Assembly (NCBI GenBank): GCA_942490535.1
Contig: CALNXQ010000004.1
Coordinates: 372,001 to 436,000, forward strand
Length of the DNA stretch: 64,000 nt
Reading direction: 5' to 3'
DNA from: JAEINY01 sp942490535
GTDB taxonomy: Bacteria > Bacteroidota > Bacteroidia > Bacteroidales > Marinilabiliaceae
In this document: positions 7,975 through 16,514 of the stretch, in pieces
How the letters are laid out: every line of letters starts with the position of its first letter
Numbering within the stretch: position 1 is the stretch's first letter
The notes under the pieces: model-generated
What the model was told of the DNA's origin: nothing
The model's input: the letters and a program-made list of their open reading frames with translations, nothing else
The model's database searches: none
Program-made: the position numbers and the translations under genes

Positions 7975-9186
7975 TTATCGAAAAGCGATTCTCCGGCGTA
8001 AATAACGCTTCACCTGCCCGCCTATGGTCTTGAATAACTGGTAAAACATCCGCCCTGAAACACCAAAGTCACCAAAGGTCATGTAATGAAAGTATAATTT
8101 GCCTTTATAGGATTTAAACAATTCTTTAAGCGTGAGTTGTTTGGTATTTAGAAGGAAGAGAACCGTTTGGATTTCGTTGATTTCATGAATGAACACAAAA
8201 TTGCTATGGGCTTTTTCTTTGGGCATTATCTGTTGTTGGGTCAAGTCGCAATAGGCTGCCAGTGACAAATTAAAGCCACCTGCAGTAGCCGCATAGGCAT
8301 TTACATCTAAACGGCCTGCCGTGGCTTCAATCACATAGTATTTATCGTTAACGGCATTGTACTTGAATTCGAAGGCTCCAAAGCCCCGGAAGTTTAGCAG
8401 CTTATAGATGTGTTTGGTGGTTTCTTCAACTTCCTGGTTAGCAAAGGGGCGAAGCGAGGCAGCCGTGCCGGTGAGCGGATGCCATTGGCGTATTTTCCGT
8501 CCGGTGAAACTGTGTTCGCACTCACCTGCTTGATTGAAGTAGGTCATGCAGAAGAAGATCATGTCATCACCTCCAGGTATGTATTCCTGCAGAATGAGCC
8601 GCGGTTCGATTTTGTAGATGTCCGGAAAGCCTTCAGCTAGCTCTTCATAGGTATTATATATAAAAGCTTTGGGGAGTTCAGCCGCATACCAGTTGGGCAT
8701 TTTTAAAAAGGGCTTCAGGATAACCGGATAATTGAATGCCTGCGCTTCACCTAAATCCTCCGGTTTGGTAATGTTGAGCGTTTTCGGGATCAGAATGTCA
8801 TGGGCTAATGCAAACGCACTGAATTTGGTTTTGTCCAGCAGGATATCTAATGTGACCACCGGTGGTAAATTAACCAGGTAGTATTTCAGGATGATGTCAT
8901 AGTGTTCCATCACAAATTTAACCCGATTGTCGCTGGATATGATTAATACCGGTTTCTGATCCATGGATTCGGCCAATTGAATCAGCTTGTTTAACAAGTC
9001 TTCTGGTGATGCCCATTGGATGAATTTTTGGATTCTGTTGGTGTAGTGTTCCAGGCATTTTTCTTTGTGCGAAAAAGCATAGAGCGGAATTTTATAGGGA
9101 TGTAAAGAGCGGATAATGTCATATCCCGATTGGGTGATGTCTAAAATGACTGCCGGAACCAATGCATGTGTGTTGGATGATTTCAT
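7975..9186 (-). CDS. stand-alone ATP-grasp ligase-like protein
   Basis: 403 residues, cytoplasmic. The N-terminal third resembles a pre-ATP-grasp Rossmann-like domain (ALVPAVILDITQSGYDIIRSL). It is followed by the ATP-grasp parts VILKPFLKMPNWYAAE (nucleotide-binding lysine), LILQEYIPGGDDM, and the metal-binding region FGAFEFKYN with YVIEATAGRLDVNAY in place of the usual EINPR. Relatives ligate a carboxylate to an amine or thiol, and some act in cell-surface or peptide-type natural product assembly. The partner substrate is unknown, and no neighbouring biosynthetic genes point to one. It lies 80 bases upstream of the hydrolase/sigma operon on the same strand. Confidence 0.75.
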   Translation of the reverse strand: MKSSNTHALVPAVILDITQSGYDIIRSLHPYKIPLYAFSHKEKCLEHYTNRIQKFIQWASPEDLLNKLIQLAESMDQKPVLIISSDNRVKFVMEHYDIILKYYLVNLPPVVTLDILLDKTKFSAFALAHDILIPKTLNITKPEDLGEAQAFNYPVILKPFLKMPNWYAAELPKAFIYNTYEELAEGFPDIYKIEPRLILQEYIPGGDDMIFFCMTYFNQAGECEHSFTGRKIRQWHPLTGTAASLRPFANQEVEETTKHIYKLLNFRGFGAFEFKYNAVNDKYYVIEATAGRLDVNAYAATAGGFNLSLAAYCDLTQQQIMPKEKAHSNFVFIHEINEIQTVLFLLNTKQLTLKELFKSYKGKLYFHYMTFGDFGVSGRMFYQLFKTIGGQVKRYLRRRIAFR

Positions 9187-9394
9187 GAAACCAGTATTTT
9201 AAGTAGAATAACTCTTTTGTAATAGGGGCAGAGCCCTAGATAACCTGGAAATTGAAAGCGTAGCGTGTTTATGGAATGTTCATTTTCGTAGGGCAAGATA
9301 AGGCATTTCAAGTCACTTGTAAAGATGTAACTCCTGATAAACGGTATAGATAACCATAGAAGGGTGAACCGTATTTCGATAATCAGTATAAATA

Positions 9395-9410
9395 ATGCGA
9401 ATCAAGAGTT
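9395..9410 (+). repeat. left terminal inverted repeat of the IS982 element
   Basis: ATGCGAATCAAGAGTT, exactly complementary to 10419-10434. Confidence 0.85.
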
Positions 9411-9520
9411 GAGAATATATGAGAAAATAGTTACATAACCCCTTAAAAACTAAGCGCTTAATGTTGTTTAAATCCTTGAAAATCAGTATCTTGAAGTCAG
9501 TTTCGAATTGACAATTAGAT

Positions 9521-10420
9521 ATGATTCCCAAGGATAAGGACGACAAGTTAATAAGTATTTACCTTTTTATTTGTGATAAGTTTGAAGAACTTCAATTCTA
9601 TTGTGAAAGGTTTAGCAACAATAATAAACCAGAATTTACCGATCAAGAGATTATGACGATATATTTATATGCGATTCATCATGAAGGACATACAAAAATA
9701 AAGCATATCCATCGTTTTGCTTTTGAGTATTTAAAATCCTGGTTTCCTAAGCTTGGAAGCTATAGTGCCTTTAATAATAGGCTTAATATGCTAGATTCAG
9801 CTTTTAGCAGATTGGTTGAAATTATTTTAACAGATCATCTGCCGGAAGATTGCTGTCTGGATCAGAGCTTATTAGATTCAATGCCCATTATCACTTGCTC
9901 TGGAAAGCGTACAGGTAAAGTTGCTACAGAAATAACGGATAAAGGCTTCTGCTCAACAAAAGGGATATATTACTATGGACTTAAATTACACTTACTTGGT
10001 TTTAGACGAATAGGTAAATTGCCGCACCCTGAGCAAATATTATTTACACCAGCATCAGTTAATGATGTGACAGTCTTTAAAGATGCATGGTCTGGAATAG
10101 AAAATAGAACTTTTTATGGAGATAAAATCTATTTCATAAATGATTTGAATAAGAGGATGATAAATCAGCAAAATTCAGAAATGCTTGCCCCGGTTAAAGG
10201 GGTGAAAGGAATGGCAGATGTAATAAAACACAGAATTAAAGCAGCTGATGATTTATACTCAACTGCAGTATCCAGAGTGCGACAACCAGTAGAAGCTATA
10301 TTTAATTGGCTAATTGAAAAAACAGATATTCAAAAAGCGAGCAAAGTTAGATCTACTAAGGGGCTAATGATACATGCATTTGGAAGATTAGCTGCTGCTT
10401 TTATTTCATTAGTGTTTTAA
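9521..10420 (+). CDS. IS982 family transposase
   Basis: 299 residues, full length for the family. The N-terminal part (residues 1-90) holds helix-rich DNA-binding sequence. The DDE-type catalytic core is recognised by CCLDQSLLDSMPIITCSGKR, the TKGIYYYGLKLHLLG block, FYGDKIYFI and the C-terminal RQPVEAIFNWLIEKT with the conserved Glu. The stop codon overlaps the right inverted repeat. No frameshift or premature stop is visible, so the element may be active. The AT-rich codon use (many ATA, AGA) differs from nearby housekeeping genes and fits a recent arrival. Confidence 0.92.
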   Translation: MIPKDKDDKLISIYLFICDKFEELQFYCERFSNNNKPEFTDQEIMTIYLYAIHHEGHTKIKHIHRFAFEYLKSWFPKLGSYSAFNNRLNMLDSAFSRLVEIILTDHLPEDCCLDQSLLDSMPIITCSGKRTGKVATEITDKGFCSTKGIYYYGLKLHLLGFRRIGKLPHPEQILFTPASVNDVTVFKDAWSGIENRTFYGDKIYFINDLNKRMINQQNSEMLAPVKGVKGMADVIKHRIKAADDLYSTAVSRVRQPVEAIFNWLIEKTDIQKASKVRSTKGLMIHAFGRLAAAFISLVF

Positions 10421-10434
10421 CTCTTGATTCGCAT
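10419..10434 (-). repeat. right terminal inverted repeat of the IS982 element
   Basis: AACTCTTGATTCGCAT on the plus strand, exact complement of 9395-9410; it includes the last two bases of the transposase stop codon. Confidence 0.85.
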
Positions 10435-10491
10435 AAATAGTATAAATTTAGTACATCAATTGAATTCGATTTTTAACCAAACATTAATGAC

Positions 10492-11181
10492 ATGACGAAG
10501 AAATTAATTGCAGAGTTTATTGGTACTTTATGGTTAGTGTTGGGCGGGTGCGGAAGTGCCGTTTTGGCCGCCGCCTATCCTGAATTGGGTATTGGGTTTT
10601 CGGGGGTCGCCCTGGCTTTTGGTTTAACGGTGGTGACCATGGCCTATGCCATCGGGCATATTTCGGGCTGCCATTTGAATCCGGCTGTTTCGATCGGTCT
10701 CTGGATTGGTAGTCGCTTTGATAAAAAAGAGTTACTACCTTACATTGGCGCACAGGTGGCCGGTGGTATTGCCGGTGCCGGCATCTTATTTATCATTGCC
10801 AGTGGAAAGACCGGGTTTGAAGTGGGTGGTTTTGCTGCCAACGGGTATGGGGACCATTCTCCGGGTGGTTACGGTTTGCTGGCCGCGTTAGTCACAGAGG
10901 TGGTGATGACCTTTATGTTTTTAATCATTATTCTTGGCGCGACCCATTCCAGAGCACCGCAGGGATTTGCCGGATTGGCCATCGGATTGGGATTGACCTT
11001 GATTCATTTGATCAGTATTCCCGTTACCAATACGTCGGTGAATCCGGCCAGAAGTACCAGTCAGGCCATCTTTGCCGGCGATTGGGCCATGGGGCAGTTG
11101 TGGTTATTTTGGGTGGCCCCGATTATAGGTGCTATCCTGGCCGGTTTGGTCTACAAAGCCATGTCTCCGGAGAAAGAATAA
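10492..11181 (+). CDS. aqpZ: aquaporin Z, water channel
   Basis: 229 residues with six membrane helices and the two half-helix NPA motifs, SGCHLNPAVS (about residue 62) and NTSVNPARS (about residue 184). The ar/R selectivity filter residues of a water-selective channel are visible (Arg directly after the second NPA; His in LIHLISIPV). It starts EFIGTLWLVLGGCGSAVLA, near-identical in pattern to AqpZ. Located in the inner membrane, it passes water during osmotic change. It follows the IS element by 54 bases, so its promoter may be altered by the insertion. A 9-bp hairpin (11199-11230) follows. Confidence 0.93.
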   Translation: MTKKLIAEFIGTLWLVLGGCGSAVLAAAYPELGIGFSGVALAFGLTVVTMAYAIGHISGCHLNPAVSIGLWIGSRFDKKELLPYIGAQVAGGIAGAGILFIIASGKTGFEVGGFAANGYGDHSPGGYGLLAALVTEVVMTFMFLIIILGATHSRAPQGFAGLAIGLGLTLIHLISIPVTNTSVNPARSTSQAIFAGDWAMGQLWLFWVAPIIGAILAGLVYKAMSPEKE

Positions 11182-11198
11182 TATCCGTCCTACAAAAG

Positions 11199-11230
11199 TG
11201 CAAGGTGAATGGCAGATGTCACACCTTGCA
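11199..11230 (+). terminator. weak terminator after aqpZ
   Basis: Inverted repeat TGCAAGGTG / CACCTTGCA with a 14-base loop, followed by TTTCGTTT. It is 18 bases behind the aqpZ stop. Confidence 0.5.
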
Positions 11231-11942
11231 TTTCGTTTCACTATGGTCGGGTAAACAATTCTTTATCCCCTACAAGGAAAATATTCAATTTGTAACATCT
11301 TATTTTATAGTGCTTAATCCGCTACGCGGAATTTGTCGCAGGCCATTTATTATTGTAGATTATTTTCAAGCTATTAAACGGGATGCCTTGTAGAGTTATA
11401 TCAACAGTCATCGATCGATGATTGAATTAAATTTTTGCAGGACAGCAATCGTTTCTTTTAAATACCTTTTGAGGGTGTTCATCTGGTGTGTGATGTGCAG
11501 CCTGAAAAAATTCAGAGTGCAAATGACATCCCTCATTTACTTCCCCCACTTTTACAGGTGCTGTTCCATCGTGTGATGGTCACCCTGAAAAAAATTAGCC
11601 TGGCAATTACTGACGTAAACGGCTTCCCTTTGTTTTGTGGGTGGTGTTCTGGTGGGTGATTTTGACCCCGAAAAATTTTAGTCTGGCAATTATCGTCGTA
11701 AACGGCTTCCCTCGCTTTTGCAGACGCTATTCCATGTACTGAGGTTCATCCAATAGAAATTTCAGAGTCTGTCCCGGGCCTGCGAATGCCTGAAAAGTAT
11801 AAATACGCCCCCATTACTTATGGATGTCATGCTCAAAATAGCGCCATCCGTAGATCAAAAGGACCCATCCGTTGATTTCTTTTTCCATTCCATGCGATGT
11901 GTTTTAAGTTTGATGCATCAATGATTACTAAAACAATTAGTC
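11231..11942. repeat. 712-base gene-free gap with an 83-bp degenerate tandem repeat (about 11460-11785)
   Basis: No gene is seen. From 11501 the sequence repeats with exact 83-base spacing: the anchors CCTGAAAAAA (11501), CCTGAAAAAA (11584), CCCGAAAAAT (11667) and CCAATAGAAAT (11750). Copies 2 and 3 share most positions, including CTGGCAATTA and CGTAAACGGCTTCCCT; copies 1 and 4 are weaker. Each ends in a T-rich tail of the form TTTTnCAGGnGCTGTTCC. 83 is not a multiple of three, so the repeat is not coding. A similar tail occurs at 39751. The rest of the gap holds a 14-bp palindrome (TCATCGATCGATGA) and nothing else recognised. Confidence 0.7.
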
Positions 11943-13244
11943 ATGGCTCAATTTAAAACAACTGCAATGGAAACAACCGTATTAAATGTGCTGCTCATGG
12001 CCTTGCTGAGCTTTACGGCTTGTGATAAGACGGCTGACTCAGCAAACGAAGCACCTCAAAATCCGGTGGAGTTGCCTGTTATCTGCGGGTATCTGGTGGC
12101 AGGCACCAACCAGACTGTTTATTACAACAATTCGGTGGAGATCACAGCACCATCAGCCGGTGATGAATTTTACGGCCAAAATGCCAGCTATCCGGGCCAC
12201 ATCCCAATGTATAAAAACAACCAGGATGGCACCATCACGGACCTGGTGACGGGTTTGATGTGGGCTCAAAATCCGGATACCAATGGCGATGGGGTGTTGG
12301 ATTATTCCGACAAGATGACCTATGCAGAGGCGGTCAGCGGCGCACCGGCATTTAATTTGGGTGGTTATGAGGATTGGCGCTTACCGACCATTAAAGAGCT
12401 GTATTCCTTGATTCAATTTACCGGTTTGGATCCCAGTGCTTACAATGGTTCTTCCACCGATGGTTTAGTGCCGTTTATCGACACCAATTACTTTGATTTT
12501 GTGTATGGTGATGAGATTGAAGGTGAGCGAATCATTGATACGCAATATGCCACGTCCACTATCTATGTGGGTACGACAATGGGCGGTAATACTACTATGT
12601 TTGGTGTGAATTTTGCTGATGGGCGCATCAAGGGCTATCCCATTGGGGCGATGCCGGGGCCACAAGGTGAGAAGGTCTATTTTGTACAGTACGTGCGCGG
12701 AAACAGTGACTACGGGAAGAATGATTTTGTCGATAATGGGGATGGCACCATCACAGACAACGCCACTGGTTTGATGTGGATGCAGGCCGATACCGGCGAA
12801 GGACTAACGTGGGAGGCAGCCCTGGCGCAGGCTGAAGAAAGGACTTTTGCAGGTTATGACGACTGGCGCCTGCCCGATGTGAAAGAGCTGCAAAGTATTG
12901 TCGATTACACGCGTTCCCCGTCTACTTCACAATCACCGGCCATTGATCCCTTGTTTAGCTGTACGCCCATCATCAATGAAGAAGGGGAGACTGATTATCC
13001 ATTCTACTGGTCCGGGACCACACACGCCAACATGTCGCCCTATCCCGGTTCAAATGCCGCCTATGTCAGCTTTGGCCGTGCCCTGGGATACTTTTGGGGA
13101 GAGTGGATGGATGTGCATGGGGCCGGGGCACAACGCAGTGATCCCAAGAGCGGCAGTGCCGACGCTTATCCCCAGGGACATGGGCCGCAAGGGGATGCCA
13201 TTCGGATTATGAACTACGTCCGCTTAGTGCGTACTCTGGATTAG
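11943..13244 (+). CDS. DUF1566 (Lcl C-terminal-like) lipoprotein with two domains
   Basis: 433 residues; ATG 11967 (METTVLNVLLMALLSFTAC) is the likelier start because it places the lipobox LSFTAC at the normal distance. After the Cys come two DUF1566 units. The first has DGTITDLVTGLMWAQNP and GYEDWRLPTIKELYSLI (about residues 95-165); the second has DGTITDNATGLMWMQ and GYDDWRLPDVKELQSIV (about 265-325). The C-terminus has the usual YPFYWSGTTHA and NYVRLVRT pieces. DUF1566 proteins are surface or adhesion-related with a C-type-lectin-like look; no activity is proven. This gene is more GC-rich than its neighbours and stands alone between two gaps. Confidence 0.85.
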   Translation: MAQFKTTAMETTVLNVLLMALLSFTACDKTADSANEAPQNPVELPVICGYLVAGTNQTVYYNNSVEITAPSAGDEFYGQNASYPGHIPMYKNNQDGTITDLVTGLMWAQNPDTNGDGVLDYSDKMTYAEAVSGAPAFNLGGYEDWRLPTIKELYSLIQFTGLDPSAYNGSSTDGLVPFIDTNYFDFVYGDEIEGERIIDTQYATSTIYVGTTMGGNTTMFGVNFADGRIKGYPIGAMPGPQGEKVYFVQYVRGNSDYGKNDFVDNGDGTITDNATGLMWMQADTGEGLTWEAALAQAEERTFAGYDDWRLPDVKELQSIVDYTRSPSTSQSPAIDPLFSCTPIINEEGETDYPFYWSGTTHANMSPYPGSNAAYVSFGRALGYFWGEWMDVHGAGAQRSDPKSGSADAYPQGHGPQGDAIRIMNYVRLVRTLD

Positions 13245-13376
13245 CCGCACTTCCCGTAACCTGAACCTGTAATTGAACGAAGATGCATCCCAACCAATCC
13301 TGTAGTGGACGCATCAGGTGGCTCGATGCTAATACCTAGCGATTTATAAAATTAGTAACAATTTAAATTTACAATT

Positions 13377-13820
13377 ATGAAAAAAGTACGTCGAATTTCA
13401 AAGTGGGCATTCGTGATGATCCTTTTAACAGGTATCAGCATTGCCAATTTACAAGCTCAAAACCGGAAACCCCATTTTCGTCATGAATTGCCGGATTCAG
13501 CAAGGATGGATAAAATGATGGACCATTTAAGCAGTGAATTAAAATTAACAGACGATCAAATGGCTGCCATCGCCAACTCATTCCACCAGCATTTTAAGGC
13601 GGTTGAAACGGTAAGGGAGCGTCATGCAGAGTCCCGTGAGCAAGAACGTCAGGAAATTGAGAAACTGAAAGAGAGTCTGGATGGTGCGGTTATAGCTGTT
13701 TTAACACCAGAACAACAGGAACAATTTAAAGAATTCCAGAAAAACAGACGGCCTCAACACCCTGATGGACCGCCTTCGCCCTCAAAAGGTAAAAGCAGGC
13801 AAGGGAAGAGACTGCATTAG
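13377..13820 (+). CDS. Spy/CpxP-like periplasmic protein
   Basis: 147 residues. A signal peptide (KWAFVMILLTGISIANLQAQ) is followed by a highly charged helical protein with two LTxxQ-type motifs: LKLTDDQMAAIANSF (about residues 57-71) and AVLTPEQQEQFKEFQ (about 108-122). These are the marks of the Spy/CpxP family, small periplasmic chaperone-like proteins that in proteobacteria report envelope stress. The C-terminus is Pro/Lys-rich and disordered. It lies about 100 bases upstream of a LytS-type kinase and LytTR regulator, which suggests a sensory link like CpxP-CpxA; that link is inference. Confidence 0.75.
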   Translation: MKKVRRISKWAFVMILLTGISIANLQAQNRKPHFRHELPDSARMDKMMDHLSSELKLTDDQMAAIANSFHQHFKAVETVRERHAESREQERQEIEKLKESLDGAVIAVLTPEQQEQFKEFQKNRRPQHPDGPPSPSKGKSRQGKRLH

Positions 13821-13918
13821 CAGAAATTATTCACACCCGGCTACTGATTTGGTGACCGGGTTTGAATGAGTATCTTACTATTGATTGTGACATGGCTTAT
13901 TCCCTTATATTTGTAATG

Positions 13919-15067
13919 ATGCAGACAAAATCCGGACATAAATCCTTTGAATACATTGAAATCACCATTCTTATTTTAATTTGGCTGGTGGTATTAGTGA
14001 GTCCGCTCATGGGGCAGATTGACCGGGAAACCATCTATTGGCGGGAAGTGGTGGCCCATTGGATAAAACTTTTCCCATTTCTGATGCTCTCCCTTTTTAA
14101 TCATTTTGTCTTGGTTCCCTTTCTGTTTTTCAAAAAGCGAAAGGTGTGGTATTTTATATCCGTCCTGCTTACCATGGGGCTCTTCTCATATACCTTGTAT
14201 GGACTCATACAGAAGCCGGATCGTCATTTTTCCAGGTTCGGCATCAGGGAATACATCCGATCCGGTGCATTGGATAACATGCAACCACCCCTCCATGCAC
14301 CTGGCGGGCCCAAGCCAGCTTCTCAGCCAGGACTTCGTCCTTTACGTCCCCAAACGAATCCCTTTGCCTTGCCGCCGGCATTGAATACAGCCTTGTTGGC
14401 CTTGCTCATCATTGGCTTTGATACGGGTTTACGAACGGTCTTTAAGTGGTCCGAATCCGAACAGGACAGGATTCGGCTGGAGAAAGAGAATGTGGATAAT
14501 CAGCTCTCTTTTTTGCGCCATCAGGTGAATCCGCATTTTTTTATGAATACCCTCAATAATATTCATGCGCTGATCGATATTGATACCCATGAGGCTAAGG
14601 AGGCTATTATTCGCTTGTCTCAATTGATGCGCCATTTATTATATGATTCAAATACTGCAGGAAATTCCCTTGCAAAGGAGGTGCAATTTATCCGGAGCTA
14701 CATTGAATTGATGAGTTTGCGGTATTCTGATAAAGTGAAAATTACGCTTGATTTACCAGCTGACCTGCCGGATAAGCAGATTCCGCCTTTGTTGTTTACC
14801 TCTTTGTTGGAGAATGCGTTCAAGCACGGCATTAGTTATCGGCACCCTTCTTACATTGATGTGTCCTTGTCTGTTTCCGAAAACCAGGTCTGTTTTTACA
14901 TTCGTAACAGCAAAACCGATCGCGAACCGGTTTCGGATCCCTTAACTTCGGGGATAGGCATTGAGAATACCCGCAGACGGCTCGATTTGTTATATGGTTC
15001 CGGGTATCAGTTAGACATTGAGGATGAAAAGGATTATTTTTCTGTAACGCTAAAATTTCCACTATGA
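13919..15067 (+). CDS. LytS-like sensor histidine kinase (His_kinase family)
   Basis: 382 residues from ATG 13919 (MQTKSGHKSFEYIE); in-frame ATGs at 13892 and 13916 and a TTG at 13862 are possible but give odd N-termini. Four hydrophobic helices (ILIWLVVLVSPLM, LFPFLMLSLFNHFVLVPFLFF, FISVLLTMGLFSYTLYG, ALNTALLALLIIGFDTGL) form the membrane part. The His box is FLRHQVNPHFFMNTLNNIHAL, followed by the GHKL ATPase with PPLLFTSLLENAFKHGI (N-box) and GIGIENTRRRLDLLYG (G-box). This is the family that works with LytTR regulators, and the regulator gene overlaps its end by 4 bases. Confidence 0.9.
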   Translation: MQTKSGHKSFEYIEITILILIWLVVLVSPLMGQIDRETIYWREVVAHWIKLFPFLMLSLFNHFVLVPFLFFKKRKVWYFISVLLTMGLFSYTLYGLIQKPDRHFSRFGIREYIRSGALDNMQPPLHAPGGPKPASQPGLRPLRPQTNPFALPPALNTALLALLIIGFDTGLRTVFKWSESEQDRIRLEKENVDNQLSFLRHQVNPHFFMNTLNNIHALIDIDTHEAKEAIIRLSQLMRHLLYDSNTAGNSLAKEVQFIRSYIELMSLRYSDKVKITLDLPADLPDKQIPPLLFTSLLENAFKHGISYRHPSYIDVSLSVSENQVCFYIRNSKTDREPVSDPLTSGIGIENTRRRLDLLYGSGYQLDIEDEKDYFSVTLKFPL

Positions 15068-15780
15068 TCTCTTGTATAGCCATTGATGATGAACCCTTAG
15101 CGTTAAGGCAGATGAGTACGTACATCAGTAAAACACCTTTTCTGGTGCTGAAGGCCCAATTTGACAATGCCCTGGATGCTTATGAATATCTGCAAAATCA
15201 CGCGGTGGACCTGATGTTTGTGGACATCAACATGCCGGATTTGAATGGGATGGATTTTGTGAAGTCGCTGCAAAGGTCGCCTAAAGTGATTTTTACAACA
15301 GCATACAGCGAATATGCCCTGGAAGGATTTAAGGTAGATGCCGTGGATTATCTGCTTAAACCCATTGGTTATTCCGACTTTCTGAAGGCGGTCACTAAAG
15401 CCCGGGAACGGTTGGGCATCACTGAAGCCGTTGAATCGCGGTTGGAAAGCACGGATGATTTCCTTTTTATCAAAACAGACTATAAAATTGTACGCCTTAA
15501 CCTGCATGACATCACCTACATTGAAAGCATGCGCGAATATGTGCGGGTACATCTGGTTCATCAAAAGCCGGTGATGACGCTGCAGAGCATGAAAAAAATG
15601 GAAGCAGCCTTACCCGGTCATCAATTCATGCGTGTGCACCGCTCTTATATTGTTAATTTGAATCGCATTACTACGGTGGAACGCTTGCGTATCATTTTTG
15701 ATGATAAAACCATCATTCCGGTGAGTGATCACTACAAAGAGAAATTTCAGGAGTATCTGGACCGGCATTTTCTGTTGTAG
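15064..15780 (+). CDS. LytTR family response regulator
   Basis: 238 residues. The receiver domain covers residues 1-120, with acidic pocket AIDDEP, phosphoacceptor Asp in LMFVDINMPDLNGMDF, Thr in VIFTTAYSEYA and Lys in YLLKPIGYSDF. The LytTR DNA-binding domain covers about 136-236 (FLFIKTDYKIVRLNLHDITYIESMREYV and MRVHRSYIVNLNRI). It binds direct repeats rather than palindromes. ATGA overlap with the kinase gene shows one operon; with the Spy-like gene upstream this makes a likely envelope-sensing set. The likely first target is the operon itself, but no repeat operator was identified. Confidence 0.92.
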   Translation: MISCIAIDDEPLALRQMSTYISKTPFLVLKAQFDNALDAYEYLQNHAVDLMFVDINMPDLNGMDFVKSLQRSPKVIFTTAYSEYALEGFKVDAVDYLLKPIGYSDFLKAVTKARERLGITEAVESRLESTDDFLFIKTDYKIVRLNLHDITYIESMREYVRVHLVHQKPVMTLQSMKKMEAALPGHQFMRVHRSYIVNLNRITTVERLRIIFDDKTIIPVSDHYKEKFQEYLDRHFLL

Positions 15781-15952
15781 GTAAAAAGGGGATTAAGGAA
15801 AAAGTGGAAAGGTACTAGTAGAAAGGATTATCGAGTAGCTGCTCTAATAAGTCTTGTCCGGGATCAAAACCACCCTCGAAATAGCAGTTTCCCCACAATT
15901 AGTGATTGATGCACATGGCTCAAATTGTGACCTTTGTGAAAAATATAATTTC

Positions 15953-16306
15953 ATGAAGCAAAAAGTCATCAACCAAACAGCTAACGGATGTGTCTTTATT
16001 TGTCCGGGTTGTGATAAGATCCATGTAGAGTTTCAAAATTTTCTTTTTTCATTTGATGAAAAAGAATATAAGCATTTTAGCTCCTGTTTTTTAAGGTTGG
16101 ATGGTGCGTATTACGAACAGGTTAACGCCCGCCTTCACTCCAGACGCAAGATCATTGTGCCCATTGGTCATCGGAATGCCTCCATGCAACTAAATCGGAA
16201 AGAGCTGGAAGAAATTCAGGTATTGTTGTCGGGGGAAAGCGCTCATTTAGGGGCTAGTTTTTTTCTGTCTACGCGTGAAATAGGCATCCCAATGGGTATC
16301 AATTAA
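15953..16306 (+). CDS. hypothetical protein (DUF6686-like)
   Basis: 117 residues from ATG 15953 (MKQKVINQTANGCVFICPGC). The frame is open back to a TTG at 15854, but a promoter-like pair (TTG 15906-15908, 20 bases, GACCTTTG 15929-15936) lies inside that extension, so the shorter form is preferred. CVFICPGCDKIHVEFQNFLFSF near the N-terminus looks like a small zinc-knuckle or iron site. A basic middle (RLHSRRKIIVPIG) and an acidic helix follow. It resembles short Bacteroidota proteins of unknown function; the DUF6686 assignment is from memory of the pattern and is tentative. Confidence 0.65.
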   Translation: MKQKVINQTANGCVFICPGCDKIHVEFQNFLFSFDEKEYKHFSSCFLRLDGAYYEQVNARLHSRRKIIVPIGHRNASMQLNRKELEEIQVLLSGESAHLGASFFLSTREIGIPMGIN

Positions 16307-16370
16307 GAAATAGGAGATCATACAGCGTTATTCATCATAAATCAGTACCCATAAATTGGGATTATTTTGG

Positions 16371-16426
16371 GATAAGACTTTGTTTTATAGAAACTAATGA
16401 GCGGAGCGGAAAAGCAAAGTCTTATC
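16371..16426. other. 12-bp inverted repeat upstream of the flavodoxin promoter
   Basis: GATAAGACTTTG (16371-16382) and CAAAGTCTTATC (16415-16426) are perfect complements with a 32-base loop. There is no T run after the 3' arm, so it is not a normal terminator; it could be a protein-binding pair or a 3' end stabiliser of the DUF6686-like gene. Confidence 0.5.
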
Positions 16427-16458
16427 AGATGTATTTCATAAATCCCCATTTCACGCGA

Positions 16459-16489
16459 TTGACCGGTGATCAAAGTCCGGCTACTTTTG
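16459..16489 (+). promoter_or_regulatory. promoter of the flavodoxin operon
   Basis: TTG at 16459-16461, a 20-base spacer and TACTTTTG at 16482-16489 match the Bacteroidota -33/-7 consensus. The predicted start of transcription is about 16496, leaving a leader of roughly 20 bases before ATG 16515. Confidence 0.7.
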
Positions 16490-16514
16490 TGTCTGTTAAT
16501 TATTACAAACTACC

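Larger units (their letters stand above)
9394..10438. mobile_element. IS982-family insertion sequence
   Basis: A single transposase gene bounded by perfect 16-bp inverted repeats (9395-9410 ATGCGAATCAAGAGTT and its complement at 10419-10434). The 9-mer AGTATAAAT flanks both sides (9385-9393 and 10439-10447) and is a candidate target duplication; it sits 1 base outside the left repeat and 4 bases outside the right, so the exact ends are uncertain by a few bases. The element lies between the ATP-grasp gene and the aquaporin gene and breaks no recognisable gene. Confidence 0.8.

Noticed and set aside
9313..9546. Minus-strand frame of 77 codons across the left IS end
   Set aside because: It crosses the inverted repeat and the transposase start; chance frame.
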